Shown: piece by piece, positions 1 to 7,606 of the stretch
How the letters are laid out: every line of letters begins with the position of its first letter
How positions within the stretch are numbered: the stretch's first letter is position 1
Source: a virus
Length of the DNA stretch: 36,115 bases
Strand: one strand, 5' to 3'
IMG/VR virus record: IMGVR_UViG_3300017703_000546
Coordinates: 1 to 36,115 of that record
The notes under the pieces: model-generated
Seen by the model: the letters and a program-made list of their open reading frames with translations, nothing else
What the model was told of the DNA's origin: nothing
The model's database searches: none
Translations under genes and position numbers: made by a program

Positions 1-123
1 GAGGTCGACGAGGAGCACGCCCGTGGTAGCGCCCGAGCCGGTGTAGAGGCCGGTCGTCGCGAGGTCGGCCGAGACGTAGCGCGACATGATGAGCGGCACG
101 CCGAGGAGCTGCGCCAGCTCGCC
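1..123. repeat. Terminal direct repeat, left copy
   Basis: These 123 bases are identical to 35993-36115. The repeat lies within the capsid coding sequence and the reading frame continues correctly when the two copies are merged. This fits an assembler overlap on a circular or circularly permuted genome better than a physical terminal repeat. Confidence 0.95.
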
Positions 124-1380
124 CGTCAGGACGGTCGCGCCCGAGCCGTAGGCGTCGAGGGTGAGCACCTGCGAGAGGGTCAGGAAGTCGGTGACGAGCG
201 CCTCGGGCGAGACGATGGCGACGAGGTTGCCGACACCGCGCTCACCGAGCGAACCGCGCATGGCTGCCATGTTGGCGACGCTCATCGAGCCCGACAGGTC
301 GGTGCTCTCCGAGGCGTCGACCGCGGCGGCGCGCCAGCCGAGGAAGTAGCGACGGTGGTCGGCGTCGCCGCCGAGGCCGGAGGCGCCCCAGCGAGACCGG
401 ATGTTCCAGCTCGCGATGGTGTCCTGATGGGTCGCGGCGCTGTCGCCGTTGACCATCGCGTCCTCGAAGCCATCGTCGATGGCCGAGACCAGCTCGCGAC
501 GAAGGATGGCGGCGGCTGCGATGGCGCTGTCTTCGAGCGCCGCGTCATCGACGATGGTGCGGACCGCGAGGCCGCTCATCGTGATGGTCGTGTCGGCGGT
601 CGTCGGGGTGCTCGCCGAGTACTTCCGGGGGTCGTCGGTGCTGATGTTCCCCTTGATGTAGGGGCGAGCGCCGACCGTCAGCCGCGGACGGATGACCGTG
701 TTGCCGGTGACCGGGACCTCGGGCAGCAGCGCGCGGAGGCGCCGCGGGATGCTGAACTCCTGATAGACGCTCGGCAGGAAGCCATCGGGGATGAACTCGG
801 CGCCCGAGCCGGCGGTGTCGTAGAAGGCCTTTTCGATGGCGCCGCGGAGGGCGCGCGAGGGCGAGCGCTGGAGGTGACGGAACAGCTGGTAGTCGAGCTG
901 CGGGGTGTCCGCGTCTCGGCCGCTCTTCGACATGCGCTGCGCCATGCGGGCGAGGTTGCGCGTCGAGGCGAGGCGGACGAGGTCGGCGTGCCACTCGTCG
1001 GCGGGCTCGGGGTCGGAGAGCAGTCCGTGCTCGGTGGTCTTGATGGTCGCGCCGCCGAGGCAGTCGGGCAGGCGCACGGTCTTCTCGTGCGGACCCCAGT
1101 GGACCGGGCCGGCCGAGTCGGTGCGGTGGTTCGGGTCGTCGGAGCCGAAGCCCTTGTTGACGTACTGGTCGAGCTTGGCGTTGCCGCCGTAGGGCTCGGG
1201 CTCGGTGAAGTTGCGCTCGGTGAGCACGCGGTGCGCCTTGACGACGTCGTCCACCTTGCGGTCGAGACCTTCGAGCTTGGCGTCACGCTCACGACCGGTG
1301 GACATCAGCTCGTCCTGCCGGGCCTTAATGGAGCCGAGGGTCTTGGCGGCCTCTTCGCGAGTCATGGTGGCGTCGGGCAT
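1..1380 (-). CDS. Major capsid protein, HK97 fold (5' part, split by window ends)
   Basis: Encodes the shell subunit of the capsid. Translation starts at ATG 1380, with GGAG six bases upstream, and runs open to base 1 (460 codons). It continues in frame at 35992 down to the stop at 35837, giving 511 residues in all. Residues 1-50 are charged and helical, like the scaffolding delta domain of HK97-type capsids. The rest resembles the HK97 phage capsid family, including a stretch around IPDGFLPSVYQEF and a C-terminal part with LAQLLGVPLIMS. It follows the prohead protease by 31 bp, the usual order. The gene is broken only by where the circular genome was cut. I see no sequence error. A covalent crosslinking lysine cannot be assigned by eye. 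Confidence 0.9.
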   Translation of the reverse strand, partial: MPDATMTREEAAKTLGSIKARQDELMSTGRERDAKLEGLDRKVDDVVKAHRVLTERNFTEPEPYGGNAKLDQYVNKGFGSDDPNHRTDSAGPVHWGPHEKTVRLPDCLGGATIKTTEHGLLSDPEPADEWHADLVRLASTRNLARMAQRMSKSGRDADTPQLDYQLFRHLQRSPSRALRGAIEKAFYDTAGSGAEFIPDGFLPSVYQEFSIPRRLRALLPEVPVTGNTVIRPRLTVGARPYIKGNISTDDPRKYSASTPTTADTTITMSGLAVRTIVDDAALEDSAIAAAAILRRELVSAIDDGFEDAMVNGDSAATHQDTIASWNIRSRWGASGLGGDADHRRYFLGWRAAAVDASESTDLSGSMSVANMAAMRGSLGERGVGNLVAIVSPEALVTDFLTLSQVLTLDAYGSGATVLTGELAQLLGVPLIMSRYVSADLATTGLYTGSGATTGVLLVDL

Positions 1381-1411
1381 CTGAGTCTCCGTGGGAGTCG
1401 AGGAGGTGGGG

Positions 1412-2110
1412 CTACTCGCCTGCGAGGAAGGACGCAAGGGCATCCTCGCCCGTCAGCGGGGTAGAACGGGTGGGCTCGGGCTTCGCGAGTGCCATCGAGC
1501 GAACGATGTCGCGAACCGCGCGCCGCGTCAAGGGGTCGTTGAGCACCGCTTCGCGCACGAGCGCCAGCTCGGCGTCGGGGTCGAGGCCGAGGCTCTTCGC
1601 TGCGAGAGCTTCCTGCTGCACCGGGATGGGCGCCGCGGAGACCTCCAGCAGCTCGGCCGCCCGGATGACGAAGCCGGCCTCGGCCTTGTTCGGGTCGTCG
1701 TCGGCGAGGGTCGAGCGCTCGGCATAGTCGAGCGGCCGGAAGCCGACCGACACGCCGCGCATGAAGCCCTCGGCGTACTGCCGCGCGAGGGTCTTGCCGA
1801 GGTCCCAGCCGGTGTCCCAGACCACGCGCATCTTGAGCACGCCGTCCTCGACTCGGATGTTCTCGGCGCGCCCGACCGGCGGCGAGGCGTAGTTGTGGAA
1901 CGGCATGATGACCGGGTTCGCCTTGAAGTTGGCGAGGTCCCAGCCCTCCTGCAGAACGACGTCGCCGTAGCGGTCGGGGGTCGCCGTCGAGGCGATGACG
2001 TCCGTGTAGCCCTGCGCCACGTCGGCGTCGGGGTCCTCGCTCTCGGACTTGACGACCGTCCGCACGAAGGCAGGGGCGCCGCTCTCGAAGAGCTTGAGGC
2101 GGTCGGTCAT
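1412..2110 (-). CDS. Prohead maturation protease (HK97 family, U35/S78)
   Basis: A 232-residue serine protease that should trim the capsid protein N-terminus during prohead maturation. Family motifs are visible: FKANPVIMPFHNY with the likely catalytic His72, GVSVGF with the likely catalytic Ser121, and ELLEVSAAPIPVQQEAL, typical of this family. Length is normal. I chose ATG 2110 rather than a longer TTG start at 2155, because the extension would cross the palindrome at 2139-2156. No clear Shine-Dalgarno is seen at 2110. It lies between portal and capsid genes and should be co-expressed with the capsid, probably from the promoter at 2177-2206. Confidence 0.92.
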   Translation of the reverse strand: MTDRLKLFESGAPAFVRTVVKSESEDPDADVAQGYTDVIASTATPDRYGDVVLQEGWDLANFKANPVIMPFHNYASPPVGRAENIRVEDGVLKMRVVWDTGWDLGKTLARQYAEGFMRGVSVGFRPLDYAERSTLADDDPNKAEAGFVIRAAELLEVSAAPIPVQQEALAAKSLGLDPDAELALVREAVLNDPLTRRAVRDIVRSMALAKPEPTRSTPLTGEDALASFLAGE

Positions 2111-2138
2111 GGAGAGTCGAGTCACGTCTGCCCCGTGG

Positions 2139-2156
2139 TTTGCGCTACCGCGCAAA
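2139..2156. promoter_or_regulatory. 18-bp palindrome, putative operator (site A)
   Basis: TTTGCGCTACCGCGCAAA: perfect 7-bp arms around a 4-base centre, between a putative promoter and the protease start. It is the most symmetric member of a family repeated across the genome (sites near 11306, 14252, 18501, 20772, 23650, 31229). It probably binds a dimeric regulator; the binding protein is inferred. Confidence 0.7.
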
Positions 2157-2176
2157 GGGCGCGCCGCACGTCACCC

Positions 2177-2206
2177 GGTGTAGCACGCGCCCTCGAAGCG
2201 TCGCAA
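2177..2206 (-). promoter_or_regulatory. Putative late promoter of the protease-capsid unit
   Basis: On the minus strand TTGCGA and TACACC are 18 bases apart, the latter preceded by TGC (extended -10). The segment GGGCGCGTGCTAC is shared with 25314-25326 upstream of the lysis genes and in part with 18482-18493. It lies just after the portal gene stop, and the operator-like palindrome falls roughly 15-30 bases downstream of the expected transcription start. Confidence 0.45.
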
Positions 2207-2216
2207 GCCCCACAGG

Positions 2217-4358
2217 TCAGAACAGGGGTTCCCCACCCGTGACTTGAGCAGACGTCGTGCAGCGGCAGTTGATGTCCTCCTCGGCGACGCCCGAGCCACC
2301 GGGGAAGGCCGCCGGGGTGCCGTCGAGGTCGAAGTCTGCGTCGAGGGCGCGCACCTGCCCGTCGAGCCCGACGTAGCTCGGGTGCCGCTCGCCGCCGTCC
2401 GCTGCCGTCATCCAGACCTTCTGGACCGCGAGGCCGAGCCCGGCCGCTTCGCGGTAGGCCGAGAGGGTGCCCATGTTGACCGACCGGGTCGCCTCGGTGC
2501 GCGCGATGCGCCGAGCCCGAGCCGGACCGAAGGCCGAGGCGCGCTCGATGGCTTCCTGCATCTGACCGATGCTCGCGCCGTCCGCGAGTCCGTCCTCGAC
2601 GATGGTGCGAACCGCGCCGGCCTGCGTCTTCGTCGCGCCCTTGATGAGCGTGTCGAGGGCGCGGACTACCTCGGGGTCGTTCGGGTCGAAGTCGAAGTCG
2701 GAGAGGGGCAGCTGCGAGGCGGCGGCGCTCGCTGCGAGCTGCCAGCTACGGCGCCACGCCGGACCGACCTCGGCGAGCATGGCGGCGCGCTCGGCGACCT
2801 CGTCGATGACGCCCCCGAGGTCGAGGCCACGAGGGACGATGGTCGGGAGCCCGCTGACGAGAGCGAGCTGCGGGTTGCTCTCGACCTGCGCCTGCGCGAG
2901 GCGCGCCCGGTAGCGCCCCGAGGCGCGCCGGAGGTAGCCGGCGGCGGCGCGGCGCAGCCTCTTCTCGGCGGGCTTGTGCTGCTTGACCAGCCACGCCTCC
3001 CACGCCGAGCGGCGCGCCGGGCTCTTCCCGAGGGCGCGCGTGAAGGCCTTGTCGTCAGCCTCTTCGGGGTCTGTGACCTGCTCGACGTCCTCCGAGGTGT
3101 CCTCGGTCGGCTCGTCGGCAACAGCAGCAGGTGCAGGCTGTGAGACCTCGATGACCTCGTCGGAGACCGGAGCACCCGCGAGGCCTTCGTAGGCGTAGGC
3201 CTCGGCAGGCGTCGCGCCAGCTTCCATGTGCTTGTGCGCCCGGTCGACCTGCGCGGTGCGCTCGGACTGGAGCGCGAGGACGCCCGAGAAGTCGTGCCGG
3301 ATGTAGAGCTTCTTTCCCTTGTGGTCGGGGTAGAGACGAGCGAGGCCGACCGTCCAGCGCGCGTCGAAGAGCGCCGCCTCGTGCATGAGGCCGCGCCAGT
3401 ATACGCCGTCCTGCTTGTTCGCGGTCGCGTAGTTGGCAGTCTCCAGCCCGAGGATGACCGGAGGGGTCTGCGTCGCCGCCATGATGGAGTCGCGGATGCG
3501 CTTGTCCAGCTCGGTGAACTCCATGTCCCGCGGCGAGAGGTTCAGGAACTCGGCCGAGACGGCGCCGCCGAGCACGAGCGGGTTGCCCGAGTCCGCCATC
3601 TTGGCCCACGCCTCCAGCACGTCCTTTCGGGCGGTCTCGCCCCAGGCGTCATCGGAGTCCTTCGGCGACAGCACGACGTCCGGCCGGCCCTGTCCCGCCA
3701 TCCGGCGCTGGTGCTCGCGGGCGCGCATCTTCGTCGTCAGCTCGTCGTGTAGCGCTCGGATGACGCCCTGCCCGTAGAGCCCCTGCGGACCGCGCTCCCA
3801 GCTCGGGCCTCGGACGTGCATGACCAGCTCGGGGTCGTACCAGCGGCCGTCATCGCCGAGGTTGACCTCGAAGGCGCGCACCGCGGCGCCGTGACGCTGC
3901 GGCACGATGCGGACGTCCTCGGGGTGCAGCCGGAGGAGCGAGAGCGGCGGCGACTTCGGCGAGGGGCCGACCTTGAGCGCGTAGGCGTTGCCGGGCAGGA
4001 AGAGGTCGACCGCCTGCTGCCGTCGCCACTCCTCGCCGGTCTGGTCGCTGTTCGGCTCGTCGAGGAGGTCGAGCAGCGGGTGGTCGCCGACTACCTCGGC
4101 GTCGGGGTCGCGCGCCGGGTGCCCGGCGTAGAGCTTGAGCGGCAGGCTCGCGAGGTCGGCGGCTCGGCGGGTCGTCGAGGCGTAGACGTAGGCGAACCGA
4201 GACATGGCGGCGAGCGCGTTGAGCTGGTCGTAGCTCGGGGGGCGCGAGTAGGGACCGTCGGCGTCGGCGCCATGGTCGGCCACGGGCGCCTTGTCGGCGA
4301 CGACCGCGGCGACGGCGCGCTGCACCCAGCTCCACGTCGATGGGTCGAACCAGCTCAC
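2217..4358 (-). CDS. Portal protein fused to a Mu gpF-like head morphogenesis domain
   Basis: A 713-residue protein, much longer than a usual HK97 portal (about 400-450). Residues about 1-410 match the HK97-type portal: RSRAAD-like ADLASLPLKLY, HPLLDLLDEPN, LFLPGNAYAL and LHPEDVRIVPQ. An acidic linker follows. The C-terminus resembles Mu protein F-like minor head proteins, with RIARTEATR near residue 617, ERHPSYVGLDGQ, and a closing NCRC near 697. The portal forms the dodecameric DNA channel; gpF-like proteins assist head assembly. The start is uncertain: GTG 4358 or GTG 4367, neither with a good Shine-Dalgarno. I prefer 4358 because a -10-like box lies seven bases upstream, suggesting a leaderless message. 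Protease and capsid genes follow. Confidence 0.9.
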   Translation of the reverse strand: MSWFDPSTWSWVQRAVAAVVADKAPVADHGADADGPYSRPPSYDQLNALAAMSRFAYVYASTTRRAADLASLPLKLYAGHPARDPDAEVVGDHPLLDLLDEPNSDQTGEEWRRQQAVDLFLPGNAYALKVGPSPKSPPLSLLRLHPEDVRIVPQRHGAAVRAFEVNLGDDGRWYDPELVMHVRGPSWERGPQGLYGQGVIRALHDELTTKMRAREHQRRMAGQGRPDVVLSPKDSDDAWGETARKDVLEAWAKMADSGNPLVLGGAVSAEFLNLSPRDMEFTELDKRIRDSIMAATQTPPVILGLETANYATANKQDGVYWRGLMHEAALFDARWTVGLARLYPDHKGKKLYIRHDFSGVLALQSERTAQVDRAHKHMEAGATPAEAYAYEGLAGAPVSDEVIEVSQPAPAAVADEPTEDTSEDVEQVTDPEEADDKAFTRALGKSPARRSAWEAWLVKQHKPAEKRLRRAAAGYLRRASGRYRARLAQAQVESNPQLALVSGLPTIVPRGLDLGGVIDEVAERAAMLAEVGPAWRRSWQLAASAAASQLPLSDFDFDPNDPEVVRALDTLIKGATKTQAGAVRTIVEDGLADGASIGQMQEAIERASAFGPARARRIARTEATRSVNMGTLSAYREAAGLGLAVQKVWMTAADGGERHPSYVGLDGQVRALDADFDLDGTPAAFPGGSGVAEEDINCRCTTSAQVTGGEPLF

Positions 4359-4365
4359 GACCCGC

Positions 4366-4394
4366 ACCGTAGCGCAGGACTTGCGAGGGGTCCA
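4366..4394 (-). promoter_or_regulatory. Putative promoter of the portal gene (leaderless?)
   Basis: The minus strand has TGGACC, 17 bases, then TACGGT, with the GTG start codon at 4358 only seven bases beyond. If transcription starts at the usual distance, the mRNA begins at or next to the start codon. The match to consensus is only moderate. Confidence 0.35.
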
Positions 4395-4476
4395 GCACGA
4401 CAGCTACCGTGACCGAACGCGCGGCGCTCGGGCGGTAGCTGGCGGTGCCCTTCTGGCGGGCAGCTCGGGCGTCGCG

Positions 4477-4731
4477 CTATCGGCCGAGGTCGGCGACGAG
4501 CTTGCCGCGACGCCACCAGCTGTTGAGGTTGCTGCCCTCGGGGTAGGGGTTCGTCTGGGCCTTGCCGGTCGCGCGCTCTCGGAGGGCGGCGTGGCGACCC
4601 TCGGCGAGCGCGTCGGAGACGGCGCGGCGGCGAGCGATGGAGGCGATGGGGTTGTCGCCCGCGTCCTCGGGGCAGGGCACGTGCGCGTCGAGGTCCTCGA
4701 AGCGGTCGTTGCAGTAGGGGCAGCGGGTCAT
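4477..4731 (-). CDS. Small zinc-finger protein
   Basis: An 84-residue protein with an N-terminal CPYC-x(9)-DAHVPC motif (residues 4-20), a likely zinc finger of C2HC/C2H2 type. The rest is charged and ends in a basic segment near NSWWRRGKLVADLG. ATG 4731 has AGGAG eight to nine bases upstream. Its leader shares 20 identical bases with that of the next gene upstream (4736-4755 and 5191-5210). It belongs to a run of small uncharacterised genes between the large terminase and the portal. A regulatory nucleic-acid-binding role is a guess. Confidence 0.7.
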   Translation of the reverse strand: MTRCPYCNDRFEDLDAHVPCPEDAGDNPIASIARRRAVSDALAEGRHAALRERATGKAQTNPYPEGSNLNSWWRRGKLVADLGR

Positions 4732-4735
4732 GGTG

Positions 4736-4755
4736 GGGCTCCTGTTCGGGTCCGC
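4736..4755 (-). repeat. Repeated leader element, copy 1
   Basis: GGGCTCCTGTTCGGGTCCGC on the plus strand, identical to 5191-5210. It contains the Shine-Dalgarno (ACAGGAG on the minus strand) and about ten upstream bases of the 84-residue gene. Confidence 0.8.
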
Positions 4756-4809
4756 TGAATCGCGGCGCCTCGACCCGGCCCGAGGGGACCGGCGAGGAGG
4801 CGTCGGGGT

Positions 4810-5187
4810 TCAGGCTCGGGCGGCGGCGCGGGCATCGTGGCGGGCGTGCGCTTCGACGAAGCTGGGGGTGGTCGCCCAGCGACCGCGCTCGAAGCCGCGC
4901 TCGTACCAGCGCCGGAGGAAGCCCCAGCCCTCGAAGGCGTGGTCGAGGCCGGCGACACCGAAGCGGCCGAGGTAGGGGTTGGTGCTCCAGTACCGGCGGC
5001 CGAGGAAGTCGGCCGGCAGGCGACGAGCCGAGCCCGAGACGACCGCGTCACCGCGGCGGTGGCTCTCGCCGATGGTGCGGTCATACTCGCGCCCAGCCTC
5101 GAAGCCGAGCATGTAGGCGTGCTCATGGACGGCGCGCCGGAGGCGCTTCAGGTCGGCGACGGTCAGGGAGGTGAGCTGGGAGGACAT
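4810..5187 (-). CDS. Hypothetical protein (125 aa)
   Basis: Not recognised. The 125-residue product is rich in Arg, Trp, Tyr and Phe. It has a helical N-terminus (LTVADLKRLRRAVHEHAYML) and a repeated pattern of aromatic/arginine pairs (GFEAGREYDR, GFLRRWYERGFERGRW), so it may bind nucleic acid. Start ATG 5187 has AGGAG at normal spacing in a leader shared with the downstream gene. It sits in the small-gene cluster downstream of the large terminase. Nothing suggests membrane insertion. Confidence 0.75.
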   Translation of the reverse strand: MSSQLTSLTVADLKRLRRAVHEHAYMLGFEAGREYDRTIGESHRRGDAVVSGSARRLPADFLGRRYWSTNPYLGRFGVAGLDHAFEGWGFLRRWYERGFERGRWATTPSFVEAHARHDARAAARA

Positions 5188-5190
5188 CGT

Positions 5191-5210
5191 GGGCTCCTGT
5201 TCGGGTCCGC
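5191..5210 (-). repeat. Repeated leader element, copy 2
   Basis: Identical 20 bases to 4736-4755, placed at the same distance from its start codon (5187). Similarity continues more loosely beyond the repeat (GAGGCGTCG near the preceding gene's stop in both), so a whole leader segment may have been duplicated. Confidence 0.8.
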
Positions 5211-5259
5211 GGAGGCGCGGCGCGACCCCTCGACCGAGCCGAGAGGGAGGCGTCGTGGC

Positions 5260-5736
5260 TCAGCGGTCGAGGGCGTCGGCGTAGGCGTCGGCGGCGGTGT
5301 TGAAGTCGTCGGCGTAGTGGGGGAGGGCGGCGAGGCGGTCCAGCTCGGCGCGCTCGGCGTCGGCCTCGATGATGCGCTGGTCGACGATGGCGGACGAGAG
5401 CGCCTTGAGCCACAGGGCCGGGCTGACGCTGTCGTTGCGGTCGGTCAGCATCGGGGTCTCGTCGCCCTCGACGAGGTCGTTGAAGGTCGAGACGACCCGG
5501 TTGCCGAAGTCGGTGCTGGCGGTCCAGTGCCCGTAGACGTCCGAGGTGAAGCGAGCGTCGAAGCCGAAGTTGTCCCAGGCGGCGGCGCGGAGGGCGTTGA
5601 AGAGGTCGCGGAGCATCGCCGAGTCGGCGGTGATGCCGGTCTCGTCGGTGCCGATGGCGGCGAAGAAGCTGTCGAAGCTCTTGTCGGCGGCGGCGACGTT
5701 GCGGGCGAGGGCGGCGAGGCGGTCGAGGTAGGTCAT
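5260..5736 (-). CDS. Hypothetical acidic protein (158 aa)
   Basis: Not recognised. ATG 5736 is chosen because GGAG precedes it by eight bases; the open frame extends upstream but that part is Pro/Ser/Thr-rich shadow sequence. The product begins MTYLDRLAALARNVAAADKS, is acidic, and has an Asp/Phe/Trp-containing centre (AAWDNFGFDARFTSDVYG). The C-terminus is helical and alanine-rich. No catalytic motif or membrane segment is visible. It is the second gene of the unit starting at the promoter near 5992. Confidence 0.72.
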   Translation of the reverse strand: MTYLDRLAALARNVAAADKSFDSFFAAIGTDETGITADSAMLRDLFNALRAAAWDNFGFDARFTSDVYGHWTASTDFGNRVVSTFNDLVEGDETPMLTDRNDSVSPALWLKALSSAIVDQRIIEADAERAELDRLAALPHYADDFNTAADAYADALDR

Positions 5737-5770
5737 GGTCGGTGCTCCGTTGGGTTGAGTGGGGGTGGGG

Positions 5771-5971
5771 CTACCGGACACCGAGGGCGCGGAGGGTGAG
5801 CCGGTGAGCGGTGGTGTGGGGGCAAGCACCGCGGCGGAAGCTGTTCTTGATGGTGTTCGGGTACTTGGCCGCGATGTCGTCGCCAATGGTCCCTTCCCAG
5901 TTGGCGCGGAGGGCGGCGAGGACGGTTGCGCGGTAGGTGTCGAGGGCGGCGGTGTCGGCGGTGCGGGTCAT
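5771..5971 (-). CDS. Hypothetical small protein (66 aa)
   Basis: Not recognised. A 66-residue, mildly basic protein with one cysteine (FRRGACPHTTAHRLTLRALG). ATG 5971 follows TAAGGAGAACAAC, a strong Shine-Dalgarno. It is the first gene after a promoter whose -10 box lies inside a 19-bp palindrome (5981-5999), so it is likely tightly regulated and early. The same architecture precedes the genes starting at 20416, 22792 and 23566. Confidence 0.72.
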   Translation of the reverse strand: MTRTADTAALDTYRATVLAALRANWEGTIGDDIAAKYPNTIKNSFRRGACPHTTAHRLTLRALGVR

Positions 5972-5980
5972 GTTGTTCTC

Positions 5981-6021
5981 CTTACACCCTGAGTATAAGA
6001 CTCCCTCGTGCTCTCGGCGAA
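5981..6021 (-). promoter_or_regulatory. Early promoter with overlapping 19-bp palindrome
   Basis: The -10 box TATACT (5992-5997) has a weak -35 (TTCGCC, 6016-6021) 18 bases upstream. The -10 is part of CTTACACCCTGAGTATAAG (5981-5999), an imperfect palindrome next to the Shine-Dalgarno. Nearly the same element occurs at 23577-23595, and related ones at 20427-20445 and 22810-22828. A repressor bound here would block RNA polymerase. Confidence 0.55.
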
Positions 6022-6076
6022 GACTTTTCTTAGACTTTCTGCGTAAGGGTCTGCCGGATGCCCTGCCCGCCGAGGT

Positions 6077-7606
6077 CTACGCCAAGGATCCTTGCCCGCG
6101 CTTGAGCCGGAACACGACGTAGCGAAGGGCGTCCAGCGCGTGGTCGTCGCGCTTGAGCGGCTCGTCCTTGGGGTCGGCCTTCGACCCTCGGGTGGTCTTC
6201 CAGACGTAGCCCTCGAACTCGCCGACGAGCCTCGGGCAGGAGTCGTGCACGACGAGATGGGCGCGCCCCTCGACGTCGGGCGCGAGGCGCTCGGCGACCG
6301 AGTTGAGACCCGGCCGGACGTCGTTGCGCCCCTTGACCGTCTGGAGGTCGTGCTCGCGGGCGAGGGTCAGCCGTTCGGACTTGGCTGCGGGGTCGCCTAC
6401 GCGCCACTCAGGCAGCGGCTCTCGCCGACCTCGACCGAGGCAGCCCGGGCAGACCCGTAGACCATCTACGCGGTCGCAGAAACCCGCGGCGACTACTTCC
6501 GGGTCGTCCGGGTAGAGCCAGCTGTCGTCGACGTCCACAGACGGCTGTACAGGCTCGCCGAGACAGGTCTCGCAGGCCTCCAGCTCGTGGACCCGCTCGG
6601 CGTGCTGCTTCACGGTCCAGCCGGCCTTGTAGTGCTCGCGGTAGACGTGGAGGACGTCATCGCTCGGGTCGAGGGCGCACCAGACGACCGCGGTCGGGTT
6701 GCGCGTCCCGAAGTCCCAGCCCTGGAAGCGCTGCCAGTCCTCGGGCGGGTCGAAGGCCTCGACGACGTGGAGGTGCCGGTAGAACTCGAAGACGCGCCCC
6801 TCCAGCGCGGTGAACTCGCCGCGCTCGCGAGCGGCTCTCTCGTGCGGCCCGTACTGCGCCAGCAGGCGTTCGAGGTAGTCCTGCGGGACGTGCGGGTTGT
6901 CCCGGCTGTTGAGCGCGTAGCTCGCTGAGCCGTCCTCGGGCTCCTCGACGAACCGCCGGTAGACCCACGTCTTGCCCTTGAGCGGGGTCATCGTGAAGAC
7001 CGCGAGGCCTGCGCGGTCGGCGAGGCGCATCCGACCTTCGTTGAAGACTGGTTCGTCGTGCTCCTCGTCGAGCCACAGCATGTCCCAGTCAGCGCCCTGG
7101 AACGCGCGCTCTCGCTGGTCGTTCGACTTGAAGAGGATGACCCCACCGTTGGGCAGGCGCACGCTCGCCTCGCCGTGCCCGTGGCGGTTCGACCACCTCG
7201 ACCCGGCCGGCAGGTAGGCCTCGACCTTCGGCCGCTGGATGCGGATGCTCTCATTGCCGGTGAGCGCCGAGCAGCAGACGACGCCCGGACCCGGTTGGAC
7301 GCGGTCGATGGGGATGCCGTTGACGCGCGACCACAGCTGGACCGCCGGGTGGTCCGAGCCGAGGGCGACGGCGACGACGAGCTGCGCGCCGGCCTCGGTC
7401 TTGCCCGAGCGGTTGCCGCCGAGGAGGACGAACACCAGCAGGTCGGGCGTCCCGAGGAGGCGCCGCATCGCCTCGCGCTGCGAGGTCCGCTCGGGCGTCC
7501 AGCCCTTCGGCTGCCACAGACGAGCTACCGCGAGGGGGTTCGCCGCGAGGAAGCCCTTGAGCCGGTGCGCGGCTGCGTAGGCCTCGGCGCGCGGGTCCGC
7601 GCTCAC
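6077..7606 (-). CDS. terL: Terminase large subunit
   Basis: A 509-residue packaging ATPase and nuclease. Walker A is GGNRSGKT (63-70) and Walker B is MLWLDEEH (176-183). The nuclease domain has FQGWDFGTRNP (Asp298), GDPAA (Asp405) and DDHALDALRY (Asp492). Between nuclease strands a segment contains CETC (345-348) and CPGC (386-389), a likely zinc-binding insertion that most terminases lack. Start GTG 7606 overlaps the preceding stop (GTGA). It translocates DNA into the prohead at the portal. It is separated from terS by six genes, including a glycosyltransferase, which is unusual. Confidence 0.95.
   Translation of the reverse strand: MSADPRAEAYAAAHRLKGFLAANPLAVARLWQPKGWTPERTSQREAMRRLLGTPDLLVFVLLGGNRSGKTEAGAQLVVAVALGSDHPAVQLWSRVNGIPIDRVQPGPGVVCCSALTGNESIRIQRPKVEAYLPAGSRWSNRHGHGEASVRLPNGGVILFKSNDQRERAFQGADWDMLWLDEEHDEPVFNEGRMRLADRAGLAVFTMTPLKGKTWVYRRFVEEPEDGSASYALNSRDNPHVPQDYLERLLAQYGPHERAARERGEFTALEGRVFEFYRHLHVVEAFDPPEDWQRFQGWDFGTRNPTAVVWCALDPSDDVLHVYREHYKAGWTVKQHAERVHELEACETCLGEPVQPSVDVDDSWLYPDDPEVVAAGFCDRVDGLRVCPGCLGRGRREPLPEWRVGDPAAKSERLTLAREHDLQTVKGRNDVRPGLNSVAERLAPDVEGRAHLVVHDSCPRLVGEFEGYVWKTTRGSKADPKDEPLKRDDHALDALRYVVFRLKRGQGSLA

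Noticed and set aside
1-123. Physical direct terminal repeats of the virion DNA
   Set aside because: The repeat is within a coding gene and only 123 bp long, with no packaging features next to it. An assembly overlap on a circular map is simpler.
355-1464. Long plus-strand open frame (369 codons) over the capsid and protease genes, and many similar plus-strand frames
   Set aside because: They lie antisense to well-recognised minus-strand genes. High G+C content produces long antisense frames, and the translations have low-complexity Arg/Gly/Val composition.
2111-2155. N-terminal extension of the prohead protease from a TTG codon at 2155
   Set aside because: It would cross the perfect palindrome at 2139-2156, uses a rare start and removes the match to the family's usual length. 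ATG 2110 is preferred.
6466-6483. Additional 18-bp palindrome-like site in terL
   Set aside because: It matches only about 13 of 18 positions and lies over conserved-looking coding sequence, so chance similarity is likely.
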